A DNA stretch of 64,000 nucleotides from Pseudopedobacter alpinus (GCF_042684645.1 NZ_JBHULV010000008.1:558001-622000); one strand, 5' to 3'. Shown: positions 26,539 to 35,646, counted from the stretch's first letter. Notes: a model not told the origin generated them from the letters alone. Translations and numbers: made by a program.

Positions 26539-27135
26539 CTAAAAAATGGATAGCTGTGGATTACTTACTTTAAAAGTTTTTCTGTGGTAGGGGCTAAAAC
26601 CTAATTCTAATACCGCATTTCTGTGCACAATTGTTGGGTAGCCTTTATTTTTTTTCCATTGATAGGCTGGAAATTCACTGTCAATTGCAGCCATAAAATC
26701 GTCTCGGTAGGTTTTGGCTAAAATAGAAGCGGCAGCAATAGAGAAGTATTTGCTATCACCTTTAACAATACATTGATGTTTAATATTTGGATACACGTTA
26801 AATCTATTTCCGTCTATAATTAGAAAATCTGGTTTAATGGTTAGTTTTTCTACTGCTCTATGCATTGCTAAGAATGAAGCATTTAAAATATTTATTTTAT
26901 CAATTTCTTGATGATCTACCATCCCCACAGCAAAAGCTATTGCAGTTTCTTCAATTTCTTTCCTTAAAATAAAACGGTCTTTTTCTTTAATTTGTTTAGA
27001 ATCATTTAATAAAGGATGGTTAAAATTTTTAGGTAAAATAACGGCAGCGGCAAAAACAGGCCCTGCTAAACATCCTCTGCCAGCTTCATCGCAACCGGCT
27101 TCTAAAAATTCATTTTGGTAAAAAGGTAATAGCAT
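26539..27135 (-). CDS. rnhB: Ribonuclease HII
   Basis: A 198-residue type 2 RNase H with the active-site motif CDEAGRGCLAGPV (Asp 16, Glu 17) and a further metal-binding Asp in LIIDGNRF near 108. It removes ribonucleotides and RNA primers from DNA. It lies between two glycosyltransferase genes, abutting the upstream one, so it is probably cotranscribed with unrelated functions. Confidence 0.95.
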   Translation of the reverse strand: MLLPFYQNEFLEAGCDEAGRGCLAGPVFAAAVILPKNFNHPLLNDSKQIKEKDRFILRKEIEETAIAFAVGMVDHQEIDKINILNASFLAMHRAVEKLTIKPDFLIIDGNRFNVYPNIKHQCIVKGDSKYFSIAAASILAKTYRDDFMAAIDSEFPAYQWKKNKGYPTIVHRNAVLELGFSPYHRKTFKVSNPQLSIF

Positions 27136-28239
27136 TTAGTTTATTGTTTTTAATATGGCTTGCCAAAGTAATTTTGAGGTATTTTCCCAATTATACTGTT
27201 TTGCTAATTTTAAACCTAAAATAATTTTTTGTTGATTATCTGCAATTCCAGCAGCTTGTTCGTAAATTTTTCGCGTTAATTCTTTAAAATTGTTAGGGTT
27301 AAATAAATGAGCAGCACCTTTTGAAATTTCTTCCATTGCGGTTTCTTGGCTGGTAATTACAGGGGTACCACAACTAAAAGCCTCAATAACCGGTAAGCCA
27401 AAACCTTCAAAATAAGAAGGGTAAATACTGGCAGTAGCATTATTTAGCAGCAGGTTTATTTCATCATCAGATAATTCAGCTTTAAAAATAACATCTGTTT
27501 TAAAAGTCATAGTTTTTAAATGTTTATCCAAAACAGATGTTTTCCAAGCTCTGCGGCCTGCCAAAATTAATTGATGTTTAAAAGTTGGGTTTTGTTTTCT
27601 GAAAGCCTCAAACGCTTTTAATAAGTTAAGAATGTTTTTACGAGGATGAATGGCGCCAACACAAATAAAATACGGAATTAGCGGTTTTGGGCTGTTTGAT
27701 AGCTGTTTAAAGGCATCAGTAACGCCATTATAAACCACATCTATTTTATCCGCACTAATTTGATAAGTGTTTACCAAATCTTGTTTGCTAAATTCAGAAA
27801 CGGTTGCTATCCGTGTTGCTTGGTTTGCAAATTTTGGGAAATAATAGTTATAATATTTTTGCTCTAGCCAATTCACTCCATTTTCAAAATGTTCAAAAGC
27901 TATATCATGTATAACTGCCAAAGTTTTAATTTTTGTATTTAAAGGCAAATAACCATCAGGCGAAAGCAGTAAATCTATTTTATGTTTTTTTAAAACTCGT
28001 GGTAAACAATGTTGAAACCATATATAGTAAAGAAATGGGTGTTTGGCTGGAGGATGAATAACCAAACCTTTAACATTTGGTGCAAAAATAAACTCGGAGT
28101 CAAATTTGTGGTCAAAGCAAAATATAAACTCAACCTCTGGATGTTTAAGCACCATGCTTCGTAAGGTTTCGTAAGTAAACCTACCAATTCCTTCTAATTT
28201 ATTCTTTTTTAATAAACGTGTATTAACGGCTATTCGCAA
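27136..28239 (-). CDS. Glycosyltransferase, GT4 family
   Basis: A 367-residue GT-B enzyme. The donor-binding domain shows FICVGAIHPRKNILNLLKAFEAF, ILAGRRAWKTS and the GT4 signature YFEGFGLPVIEAFSCGTPVITS. The N-terminal half, with KLEGIGRFTYETLRSM, is typical of mannosyl/rhamnosyl-type transferases, but the sugar is not predictable. Its stop abuts the rnhB start. It is divergent from the flippase gene, and together they suggest a surface-polysaccharide locus. Confidence 0.9.
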   Translation of the reverse strand: MRIAVNTRLLKKNKLEGIGRFTYETLRSMVLKHPEVEFIFCFDHKFDSEFIFAPNVKGLVIHPPAKHPFLYYIWFQHCLPRVLKKHKIDLLLSPDGYLPLNTKIKTLAVIHDIAFEHFENGVNWLEQKYYNYYFPKFANQATRIATVSEFSKQDLVNTYQISADKIDVVYNGVTDAFKQLSNSPKPLIPYFICVGAIHPRKNILNLLKAFEAFRKQNPTFKHQLILAGRRAWKTSVLDKHLKTMTFKTDVIFKAELSDDEINLLLNNATASIYPSYFEGFGLPVIEAFSCGTPVITSQETAMEEISKGAAHLFNPNNFKELTRKIYEQAAGIADNQQKIILGLKLAKQYNWENTSKLLWQAILKTIN

Positions 28240-28324
28240 TTTACTTTGGTTGATTTATGGCTAAAGATATGCAAACGCATAATAAAATTGTTGTTTAATG
28301 ATTAATGATTTATTTTGCCATTGA

Positions 28325-29752
28325 ATGACAAACAAAAAATTTGCCGGGCAGGTAACGCTGCTTTTATTAGTTAATGTATTTGTTAAGCTAATTTGGATTT
28401 TTTTTATTGAGCGTAAAGTGCAATTGAGTGTTGGTTTTGCCCAATATGGCACCTATTACAGTATTCTCAATTATACTTTAATTTTATCCATCATTAACGA
28501 CCCTGGCTTAAATAATTTTTTAATTAACCAATTAAGTAAAGATAAAAGTGATGTAAAGCAAATTTCTGGTCTGCTTTATCTGAAAATTATTTTATCAATA
28601 CTGTATTTAGTAATAACATTGGTGGGCTCTTTTATTTTGGGATTAGAAGATTACCAGTTAGTTTTCTTATTAATTATGTATCAAATTGGGTATTCACTTT
28701 TAACTTATTTCCGAAGTTTTTTAAAAGGTCATCAGCTGCTAAATATTGATGTAATTTTTTCTGTACTAGATAAAAGCATTCTAATTGTTTTCTTTATCCC
28801 TTTACTATATTTAAACACTGCTTTTATTTGGACCATTAAGTTTTATGCAATTGCCCAGTTGTTGGCAGTAATAATTAGTTTATTAATATGCATCTATTAT
28901 TTAAACAAGCGTAAAATCTCTGTATTTGTAAGAAAACATATTCTATTTGATTTCCAGTTGATTAAGAGCGTTTTCCCTTTTGCTGTTTTTGCATTTTTAG
29001 TGGTGGCATATAACAGGGTTGATGTGATTATGCTTGATAAAATTTTAGATAATGGTGCACATGAAACAGGAGTTTATGCGGCAGCATATCGGTTTTTAGA
29101 TGCCGCAACCATGTTCTCTATTTTATTTGCCTCTTTTTTATATCCTGTAATTGGGAAACTTATTAATAATAAAAAACAGATAGAGGTAATTGTAAAACAA
29201 AGCTTTGTGTTTTTAGTATCCGCAAGTTTAATTTTAGCTTTTGCAAGTTGGTTTTATAGAAACCCTTTAATGCAGCTATTTTATCTAGAAAAAGCCACAG
29301 AAAATTTGGCTTTAATTTTTGGAGTTTTGATGTTTTGTTTACCATTAATAGCGCTCTATTATGTGTTTAGTACATTATTTACTGCTAAAAATAGTTTAAA
29401 GCTTTTAAATTTTATATCGGCCATGGGTTTACTCATTAATGTTGGTTTAAATCTGTTGTTAATTCCAAATTATCAGGCTTTAGGTGCGGCTTTAAGTTCT
29501 TTATTAAGTTTTGCCATAGTGGGTTTATTATATTCAGTTTTATATTATACTTACTTTAAATACAGTTTTGAACCTATAATTTGGATAAAATTATTGCTTT
29601 ATGCGGGGTTACTGTGTTTATTAGGTTCCTTGTTGACTAAAATTTCAATTAATTGGGTATTTAGTTTGGTCATTTACTTTTCGTTATCAACTATTGTTGG
29701 GGTGTTTTTTAGGTTTTTTGATGTTAAGAAAATTCGGAAAATGATAAGTTGA
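28325..29752 (+). CDS. Wzx-like polysaccharide flippase (MATE/MOP superfamily)
   Basis: 475 residues with about 12 to 14 membrane helices and the layout of MOP-superfamily flippases (GQVTLLLLVNVFVKLIWI near the start, YNRVDVIMLDKIL and GVYAAAYRFLDAATM mid-way). It would flip lipid-linked oligosaccharide across the inner membrane. A TTATTTTG -7-like element (28310-28317) ends seven bases before the ATG, suggesting little or no leader. Confidence 0.88.
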   Translation: MTNKKFAGQVTLLLLVNVFVKLIWIFFIERKVQLSVGFAQYGTYYSILNYTLILSIINDPGLNNFLINQLSKDKSDVKQISGLLYLKIILSILYLVITLVGSFILGLEDYQLVFLLIMYQIGYSLLTYFRSFLKGHQLLNIDVIFSVLDKSILIVFFIPLLYLNTAFIWTIKFYAIAQLLAVIISLLICIYYLNKRKISVFVRKHILFDFQLIKSVFPFAVFAFLVVAYNRVDVIMLDKILDNGAHETGVYAAAYRFLDAATMFSILFASFLYPVIGKLINNKKQIEVIVKQSFVFLVSASLILAFASWFYRNPLMQLFYLEKATENLALIFGVLMFCLPLIALYYVFSTLFTAKNSLKLLNFISAMGLLINVGLNLLLIPNYQALGAALSSLLSFAIVGLLYSVLYYTYFKYSFEPIIWIKLLLYAGLLCLLGSLLTKISINWVFSLVIYFSLSTIVGVFFRFFDVKKIRKMIS

Positions 29753-29818
29753 TGTACAATCATTTTTTTTGCTTTTTTAAGCAATTATTATATTTAAATT
29801 CACAGTTTTAATTTTAGT

Positions 29819-30913
29819 ATGCCAAATAACCAAGCCAATTTTGATTTAGTTGATGTTATTAAATTAGCCAATAAATATCGTCTTCATATTTTTTTAATTA
29901 CTTTTTTTGGAGCTTTAATAGGTTTGATTTTAGCTTTCGTAATTACTCCAAAGTACGAAGCTTATACTACTTTTTACATCCCAGGAAATAATTCGATTTC
30001 TCAATCTTTATTAGCAGATAATAACTTGGAAAACTTTATGAGTTTTGGTGATGAAGAACAAATAGATCAAACTTTGGAGCTTTTAAATTCTGATCATCTT
30101 AAAGATAAAGTAATTAATCAATTTAATTTGACAGCACATTATGGCATTGATGCCGCCGCAAAATTTCCTAAAACTAAAGCCAGAGCAGAGTTTAAAGATA
30201 ATGTTGAGTTTAAAAGAACAGATTTTTTAGCAATTAAGATTTTAGTAAAAGATGTTGATGCTGTTTTAGCTGCTAACATGGCAAACTATATTTTAGTTTG
30301 TTTGGATAGTATGCGCAGCCAAATTCAGCAAATTAGAGGAGAGCAAGCTTACGGATTAATTAAACTGGCTTACAAAAAAAAGCAAACAGAGGTTGATTCC
30401 ATTTTAAAGCAACTGAGCCAAATTAGGGCAAAAGGAATTTTTGACTATGAAGCACAATCTGAAGTTTTAAGTGAAGCCATAGTTAAAGCGCAAACCCAAG
30501 TAAAAGCAGAGGAAGCCAGAGTAAAAGTTTACGAAAGTTATCAAAGTAAACTGCCCGATACCACTATTATTCGAGCAAAAGGTAAACTAGCGGCAGCAAT
30601 AGCTACTTATCAATCTTTACAGCCAACAGTTGCCAATTTTGGGAAATTAAGTGGTAAATATTTAGAATTGGAAGCCGTTTACAAAAAAGAGCAAGAATCT
30701 TTATCAAACTTACAACTAAGATTTGAAGCTGCAGAGTTAGATTATAAAGGCTTTATTTCGCAACGCTTTTTGGTTGAGAAAGCAATAGTACCAGAAAAAA
30801 GCAAGTATCCTAATAAAATGTTAATGGTATTTTTATTTGCACTTTCGGCATTTTTAATAAGCTTATTTACCATTTGCTACATAAATTTTATAGCACCAAG
30901 CTTTAAAAATTAA
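29819..30913 (+). CDS. Wzz-like polysaccharide chain-length determinant
   Basis: 364 residues in the classical Wzz layout: N-terminal membrane helix (about 22-42, HIFLITFFGALIGLILAFVI), a long periplasmic region with coiled-coil helices (about 165-310) and a C-terminal membrane helix (MLMVFLFALSAFLISLFTICY). No kinase domain is attached. It would set the length of the polymer made by the downstream Wzy-like protein, whose ATG overlaps its stop by one base. Confidence 0.88.
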   Translation: MPNNQANFDLVDVIKLANKYRLHIFLITFFGALIGLILAFVITPKYEAYTTFYIPGNNSISQSLLADNNLENFMSFGDEEQIDQTLELLNSDHLKDKVINQFNLTAHYGIDAAAKFPKTKARAEFKDNVEFKRTDFLAIKILVKDVDAVLAANMANYILVCLDSMRSQIQQIRGEQAYGLIKLAYKKKQTEVDSILKQLSQIRAKGIFDYEAQSEVLSEAIVKAQTQVKAEEARVKVYESYQSKLPDTTIIRAKGKLAAAIATYQSLQPTVANFGKLSGKYLELEAVYKKEQESLSNLQLRFEAAELDYKGFISQRFLVEKAIVPEKSKYPNKMLMVFLFALSAFLISLFTICYINFIAPSFKN

Positions 30914-32349
30914 TGATAAGCTTGGCTAGCGATATTAAAAAAGTATATGCTATAAGTTTTGGAGCTGTATTATTAGGCGCTTTTTTAGCTTATGGCCTTC
31001 CAGAATATTATGTTTTGGCTATTCCCGCTGCATTTTTAGTTGTCGTATTGTTTTTACTTTCTATTGAGAGCGTTTATTATTTAATAGCATTTTGTACGCC
31101 AATTTCAATTCAATATTTAATAGGTAGTTCTGTAATTAATTTGCCTAACGAGCCTTTAATGCTGCTTATGCTTGTTTTATTTGGCATTAAGTTATTGCAA
31201 AACATACAAGATTTCAGAAATGTACTTCAGCATCCGCTGGTGGTTTTAATTATCATAAACTTGGTTTGGCTTTTAATTACTTCCGTTACCAGTACTTTGC
31301 CAATCATTTCTTTTAAATACTTATTTGCAAGGTTATGGACAATAGTTTTTGGTTTATTTTGGGGGGCAATTATCTTTAAAAATCCAAAAAATATCAACAA
31401 GTTTTTTACAGCCTTTGGTTTTGGTTTATGCTTAGTTATTATTTATACCACTATTAATCATTATAAAGTAGGTTTTTCTCAAGAAAAATGTATGTTGGTA
31501 ATGCAACCCTTTATGGCTGACCATACCGTTTACAGCGCAGTTTGTAGCATTGTTTTGGTGTTTTCTTTAGTGCTGTTTTTTTCTAAGCAAACTAATAATG
31601 GGTTTATTAATAAGACTATCTATTTTGCATTTATTTGTTTAACAAGTTTGGGCGTTGCTTTATCTTATTCTAGAGCCGCGGTTTTGAGTTTGATATTTGT
31701 TTTGGCTTTTTACTTTTTATTAAAGTTTAAAGTAAAGTTTAAAACGATGCTTGTTTTCTTGCTTTTAATTTTGGGTTTAAGTTTAGTTTTTAGCGATGAA
31801 ATTTATCAAAAGGTTAAATTCAATAAATCAGTGTCTGGCAAAAGTATTGCAGCAGATATTCAGTCTATTTCTAATGTACGCACAGATGAATCTAATGTTG
31901 AACGTTTAAATAGATGGGAAAGCGGGTATAGAATGTTTTTAGAAAAACCTTTTTTGGGCTACGGACCAGGAACATATATGTTTGAATATTCGCCATTTCA
32001 AAGAGCGCATGAAATGACTAGTATTAGCACCACACACGGAGATATGGGATCAATGCATAGCGAATATTTTGGGCCTTTGGTAGAAAGTGGTGTTTTTGGC
32101 TTGCTTATTATTTTAGCAATTTTTTTAACCTTTATTTTTATACTGATGAGGGTTTATTATAACCCAGCCAATAAAGAAATAAAAATATTGGCTTTGGCTA
32201 TTTTATTAGCTATGCTCACTTACTTTTTTCACGGTTTGTTAAATAACTTTTTAGAGCAAGATAAAGTTGCAGTAATATTTTGGGCAATGATGGGAATGGC
32301 AGTTGCGCTTGATTTTAAAAACCAATCTCTACGGCTAAATCGTAATTAA
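30913..32349 (+). CDS. Wzy/O-antigen ligase-type polymerase
   Basis: 478 residues with about 11 to 12 membrane helices and the conserved Wzy_C region: RWESGYRMFLEKPFLGYGPGTYMF followed by the periplasmic loop and HSEYFGPLVESGVFGLL (about 330-400). Polymerases and ligases share this fold; the neighbouring Wzx- and Wzz-like genes favour polymerase. It is coupled to the Wzz-like gene by a TAATG overlap and overlaps the FKPRFKA-repeat gene tail to tail by four bases. Confidence 0.87.
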   Translation: MISLASDIKKVYAISFGAVLLGAFLAYGLPEYYVLAIPAAFLVVVLFLLSIESVYYLIAFCTPISIQYLIGSSVINLPNEPLMLLMLVLFGIKLLQNIQDFRNVLQHPLVVLIIINLVWLLITSVTSTLPIISFKYLFARLWTIVFGLFWGAIIFKNPKNINKFFTAFGFGLCLVIIYTTINHYKVGFSQEKCMLVMQPFMADHTVYSAVCSIVLVFSLVLFFSKQTNNGFINKTIYFAFICLTSLGVALSYSRAAVLSLIFVLAFYFLLKFKVKFKTMLVFLLLILGLSLVFSDEIYQKVKFNKSVSGKSIAADIQSISNVRTDESNVERLNRWESGYRMFLEKPFLGYGPGTYMFEYSPFQRAHEMTSISTTHGDMGSMHSEYFGPLVESGVFGLLIILAIFLTFIFILMRVYYNPANKEIKILALAILLAMLTYFFHGLLNNFLEQDKVAVIFWAMMGMAVALDFKNQSLRLNRN

Positions 32350-33266
32350 TCCTCTTTTGGTGGAGCTTTAAATCTTGGTTTAAAACCCATTGGTTTAGTA
32401 TCCGAAGTTTCCTCAGTTGGTTTTATATCTTCTTTTTCAGTTACTGATGTTTGCTCAACAGGCTCCACTTCTTTAGTTACTCCTGCTTTAAATCTTGGTT
32501 TAAACCCAGCTGGTTTAGATACAATAGGTTTTTCTATCGGTTGGTTTTCTTTAACGTCTTCTTTTGTGTTTTCAACAGTGCCAGAGGCATCAACCGTCTT
32601 AGTTTGCCCAGCTTTAAATCTTGGTTTAAAACCTGCTGGTTTAGCTACAATAGCATTTTCTTGAGATGGCGTTGTTTTCTCTGGTACTGTTGTTTCTTCT
32701 TTTTTCTCTACCGCATCAACTTCTTTAGTCAGCCCAGCTTTAAATCTTGGTTTAAAACCTGCTGGTTTAGCTACAATAGCATTTTCTTGAGATGGCGTTG
32801 TTTTCTCTGATACTGTTGTTTCTGCTTTTTCTTCGGTTGATTCAACAATTTTAGCTGCTCCTGCTTTAAAACGTGGTTTAAATCCGGAAGGTTTTGGAGC
32901 AGCCGGTTCTGAACTTTCTACTGCTTCCTCTTTTTCATTAACTTCTGGAATAGTTGGTGCTTTAAATCTTGGTTTAAAAGCTGGAACATCTTCAGGTATT
33001 ATTTTTTCTGCAGGTTGTGCAACTCTATCTACTCTAACTGGTGGTAAATTATTCAGATTTAAATCTTCTTTTAATTTAAAAGCTTTTTCATCTGATAGGG
33101 GATAGGCAATGCGCAAATTATTAAACCAGTACTTTTTAGTATGGTCAAAACTTTTTTCGCTCATTTCCTCATAATGCCAAACAAACTCAGCATAAATATC
33201 AGGCTTGTCATTTTTAAAAATATCTAAGTCAATTTTCTTTTTCAGGAAAAATTCTTCAAATGTCAT
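32346..33266 (-). CDS. Repeat protein with six FKPRFKA motifs in a disordered tail
   Basis: 306 residues. An N-terminal segment of about 80 residues looks folded (IYAEFVWHYEEMSEKSFDHTK, KYWFNNLRIAYPLSDEKAF). The rest is low-complexity and acidic (Glu, Thr, Pro, Lys), punctuated six times by [AG]FKPRFKA[GP]. Two neighbouring units are almost identical, separated by 126 bp (42 codons), so the array has grown by recent duplication. Evenly spaced cationic/aromatic motifs in an acidic linker suggest multivalent binding, perhaps to a partner protein, membrane or nucleic acid. It overlaps the DUF2442 gene by four bases (ATGA). Function unknown. Confidence 0.8.
   Translation of the reverse strand: MTFEEFFLKKKIDLDIFKNDKPDIYAEFVWHYEEMSEKSFDHTKKYWFNNLRIAYPLSDEKAFKLKEDLNLNNLPPVRVDRVAQPAEKIIPEDVPAFKPRFKAPTIPEVNEKEEAVESSEPAAPKPSGFKPRFKAGAAKIVESTEEKAETTVSEKTTPSQENAIVAKPAGFKPRFKAGLTKEVDAVEKKEETTVPEKTTPSQENAIVAKPAGFKPRFKAGQTKTVDASGTVENTKEDVKENQPIEKPIVSKPAGFKPRFKAGVTKEVEPVEQTSVTEKEDIKPTEETSDTKPMGFKPRFKAPPKED
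32611..32860 (-). repeat. 126-bp tandem repeat units within the FKPRFKA gene
   Basis: Blocks starting GCTTTAAATCTTGGTTTAAA at 32611 and 32737 are nearly identical over about 80 bases and then diverge slightly. They encode the same FKPRFKA unit plus the acidic spacer. Shorter copies of the core recur near 32360, 32485, 32865 and 32960. Confidence 0.85.
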
Positions 33267-33481
33267 ATCAGAATCTCAATATTTAAATTTTCCCAAATCA
33301 TTTTTTTGCCATCATTGCTCAGCTTCCATTTTGCTTTATCTGCTGGGCTAGCATTTAATAAATTTTGGTACCATAAAAGGGGAATAGCAGTTTCTTTGCC
33401 ATCTATCTCTAAAATTAAACTGTCATCATTAAAAACAACTTTTAATTCTTGGTCTTTACGTCTGTTACTTACTATTCCCAT
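33263..33481 (-). CDS. DUF2442 domain protein
   Basis: A 72-residue protein matching DUF2442 (LILEIDGKETAIPLLWYQNLLNASPADKAKWKLS and IWENLNIEI). In other bacteria such proteins often sit with toxin-antitoxin genes such as DUF4160, but no such partner is next to it here. It overlaps the repeat-protein gene by ATGA and is preceded on the same strand by the coiled-coil gene, so the three are likely one transcript. Confidence 0.78.
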   Translation of the reverse strand: MGIVSNRRKDQELKVVFNDDSLILEIDGKETAIPLLWYQNLLNASPADKAKWKLSNDGKKMIWENLNIEILI

Positions 33482-33504
33482 TTCCTGCTTTAATAGCTAT
33501 AGAA

Positions 33505-33735
33505 TTATTTTTTTCCAATATTATCAAGTTTATCTAAAAACTTTTCGTTAAATATTTGTTGTTGCTCAAACTGATTTACAGATAAATCTATAAAACTATT
33601 TAGGGTGTCGGCTATTTTAGTGAGTGTTACAGATTGTTGACTTAAAACGTCCATTTGTTGACTCAGTAACTCAGATTGTTGATCTTGTTTCCTCAACATT
33701 TCAGAAATTACTACTAAGAAATCTTTATCTTTCAT
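33505..33735 (-). CDS. Small coiled-coil protein of unknown function
   Basis: 76 residues, largely one Gln-rich helix (SEMLRKQDQQSELLSQQ, VLSQQSVTLTKIADTLNSF) with heptad-like spacing of Leu/Ile, so probably an oligomeric coiled coil. No signal peptide. It is the first of three closely spaced minus-strand genes with the DUF2442 and FKPRFKA-repeat genes. No known family recognised. Confidence 0.62.
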   Translation of the reverse strand: MKDKDFLVVISEMLRKQDQQSELLSQQMDVLSQQSVTLTKIADTLNSFIDLSVNQFEQQQIFNEKFLDKLDNIGKK

Positions 33736-33858
33736 AAGAATTAATTTTAAATAAATATCGTAAAAACAAATAAGACTTTAACCCTTGGATAAACGCAAAG
33801 TGCCAATTACCATAATTTCTCGTAAACCTATACCTTCTGCCTTACGCCTTTAGCTTTC

Positions 33859-34584
33859 CTACTCCTCCATGTTATGATAAACCGCCTGCACATCTTCATC
33901 CTCTTCTAACTTATCTAAAAGTTTAGTAATATCAGCAATCTGTTCTTCAGTTACTTCTTTATGTGTTAAAGGAATGCGCTCTAATTTTGCTTGTTTTACA
34001 TCAATCCCTTTTTCTTCAAGAGCTTTTTGCATGTTCCCAAAATCTTCGTAACCTGCGTGTATTACCGCAACATCCTCACCTTCTTCGTTCGCTTCTACAA
34101 AAATTTCTTCTAAGCCAGCATCAATCAATTCTAATTCTAGTTCTTCTAAATCTAGCTCCCCGGGCTCAAATCTAAAAGATGAAACTCTTTTAAAAATAAA
34201 ATCTAAAGAACCAGTTTTACCTAAAGAACCATTGGTTTTAGTAAAATAACTTCTAACATTAGCAACCGTTCTGTTGGTGTTATCAGTAGCGGTTTCTACC
34301 AAAATAGCAACGCCATGTGGTGCATAACCTTCGTAAACAAATTCTTCGTAGCCAGCTAAATCCTTGTCTGATGCTCTTTTAATGGCTGCATCAACACGGT
34401 CTTTAGGCATATTTACTGCTTTTGCATTTAAAATAGCAGTTCTTAATTTTGAGTTAGTTTCTGGATGCGGACCGTTTTCTTTAACAGCCATTACAATATC
34501 TTTCCCGATACGTGTAAACTGAACTGCCATTTTAGTCCAACGTTTCATTTTCCGCTCTTTGCGGAATTCAAATGCTCTTCCCAT
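33859..34584 (-). CDS. YebC/PmpR-family transcriptional or translational regulator
   Basis: A 241-residue YebC-family protein: MGRAFEFRKERKMKRWTKMAVQFTRIGKDI at the N-terminus, NSKLRTAILNAKAVNMPKDRVDAAIKRA, then YEGYAPHGVAILVETATDNTNRTVANVR and GSLGKTGSLDFIF. Members bind DNA or act on ribosomes stalled on proline-rich stretches. ATG 34584 is chosen because the family starts at MGR; a frame opening at 34614 adds unrelated residues. Confidence 0.92.
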   Translation of the reverse strand: MGRAFEFRKERKMKRWTKMAVQFTRIGKDIVMAVKENGPHPETNSKLRTAILNAKAVNMPKDRVDAAIKRASDKDLAGYEEFVYEGYAPHGVAILVETATDNTNRTVANVRSYFTKTNGSLGKTGSLDFIFKRVSSFRFEPGELDLEELELELIDAGLEEIFVEANEEGEDVAVIHAGYEDFGNMQKALEEKGIDVKQAKLERIPLTHKEVTEEQIADITKLLDKLEEDEDVQAVYHNMEE

Positions 34585-34606
34585 TTTTTGTAGTATTTTA
34601 GTAGTG

Positions 34607-34655
34607 AGTATCAAGTATCAAGATGAACGTAGTTTAGGTCTTGATACTTGATACT
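34607..34655. repeat. Perfect 17-bp inverted repeat
   Basis: AGTATCAAGTATCAAGA (34607-34623) is the exact reverse complement of 34639-34655, around a 15-nt loop. It lies between threonine dehydrogenase and the YebC gene, both on the minus strand. A T-run follows it only on the plus strand, so it is not an obvious terminator for these genes. The arms contain the internal repeat TATCAAG. Confidence 0.85.
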
Positions 34656-34670
34656 TTTGTTTTAAGTCTT

Positions 34671-35618
34671 CTAGCTTTTCTTCAAATTAGTAAGCATTGC
34701 CAAAGTTAATTTTTCCAAATTAAATTCGGGTGTCCAATTCCAGTCTTTTTTCGCGAAACTGTCATCAATATTTTGAGGCCAGCTATTGGCAATATTTTGA
34801 CGAGAATCTTTTTGAGTATAATTTAATTTAAAATCAGGAATATGCTTTCTTATCTCTGTAGCTAACTGCTCAGGATTAAAACTTACTCCTCCAAAATTAT
34901 AGCTAGAGCGGATAGTGATTTTATCTGCCGGAGCATCCATTAATTCTATTGTCCCTCTTATGGCATCGTCCATATACATCATGGGTAATTCTGTTTCGGC
35001 AGATAAAAAAGAACTGTAACTTCCTTTTTTTAACGCTTCGTGAAAAATGTGGATTGCATAATCTGTAGTTCCCCCACCTGGCATTGCTTTCCAACTTATT
35101 AAACCGGGGTAGCGTATGCTGCGAACATCTAAACCATATTTTTGAAAGTAATACTCGCACCAACGTTCTCCAGCTAATTTACTAATGCCGTAAACGGTAT
35201 TAGGATCCATGGTGCAAAATTGTGGTGTGTTTAGCTTTGGTGAATGAGGTCCGAAGACGGCAATGGAACTTGGCCAATAAACTTTTTTGGTTCCAAAATC
35301 TATAGCAAAATCTAATATATTCAATAAGCCGTTCATGTTTAAATCCCATGCTAATTTGGGGTTTTGTTCTCCCGTGGCAGATAGTAAGGCGGCTAGTAGA
35401 TAAACTTGAGAAGGTTTGTATTTATGAAATACGCTTTTTAAGTTTTCTTTATCTAAAACATTTACAAACTCAAAAGGACCAGCATTTTTAGTGTCGTAAT
35501 CGGGGCGACGAATATCACAAGCTACTATTTGGTTTACAGAATAAATACTCCGTAGTTCTGTAACTAGCTCAGTTCCTATTTGTCCATTAGAACCTATTAC
35601 TAAAATTGTTTCTGCCAT
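34671..35618 (-). CDS. NAD-dependent L-threonine 3-dehydrogenase, short-chain type
   Basis: A 315-residue extended SDR with GSNGQIGTEL as the NAD-binding loop (about 8-17), the catalytic Ser in WPSSIAVFG and YxxxK in YGISKLAGE. Overall sequence and length match the epimerase-like threonine dehydrogenases of Bacteroidota (LNMNGLLNILDFAI, SIRYPGLISWKAMPGGGTTDYAI). It would oxidise threonine to 2-amino-3-ketobutyrate. A TACCTTTG -7 element lies at 35639-35646 on the same strand. Confidence 0.87.
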   Translation of the reverse strand: MAETILVIGSNGQIGTELVTELRSIYSVNQIVACDIRRPDYDTKNAGPFEFVNVLDKENLKSVFHKYKPSQVYLLAALLSATGEQNPKLAWDLNMNGLLNILDFAIDFGTKKVYWPSSIAVFGPHSPKLNTPQFCTMDPNTVYGISKLAGERWCEYYFQKYGLDVRSIRYPGLISWKAMPGGGTTDYAIHIFHEALKKGSYSSFLSAETELPMMYMDDAIRGTIELMDAPADKITIRSSYNFGGVSFNPEQLATEIRKHIPDFKLNYTQKDSRQNIANSWPQNIDDSFAKKDWNWTPEFNLEKLTLAMLTNLKKS

Positions 35619-35638
35619 TAAAAAATTAAATTTAGTGG

Positions 35639-35646
35639 CAAAGGTA
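35639..35646 (-). promoter_or_regulatory. -7 element TACCTTTG of the threonine dehydrogenase gene
   Basis: On the minus strand TACCTTTG matches TAnnTTTG exactly, 20 nt before the ATG at 35618. No clear TTTG -33 element is seen at the expected distance. Confidence 0.5.

Noticed and set aside
32451..32810. 119-codon plus-strand frame across the FKPRFKA gene
   Set aside because: Open only because the tandem DNA repeats keep the antisense frame stop-free; the minus-strand reading is coherent.
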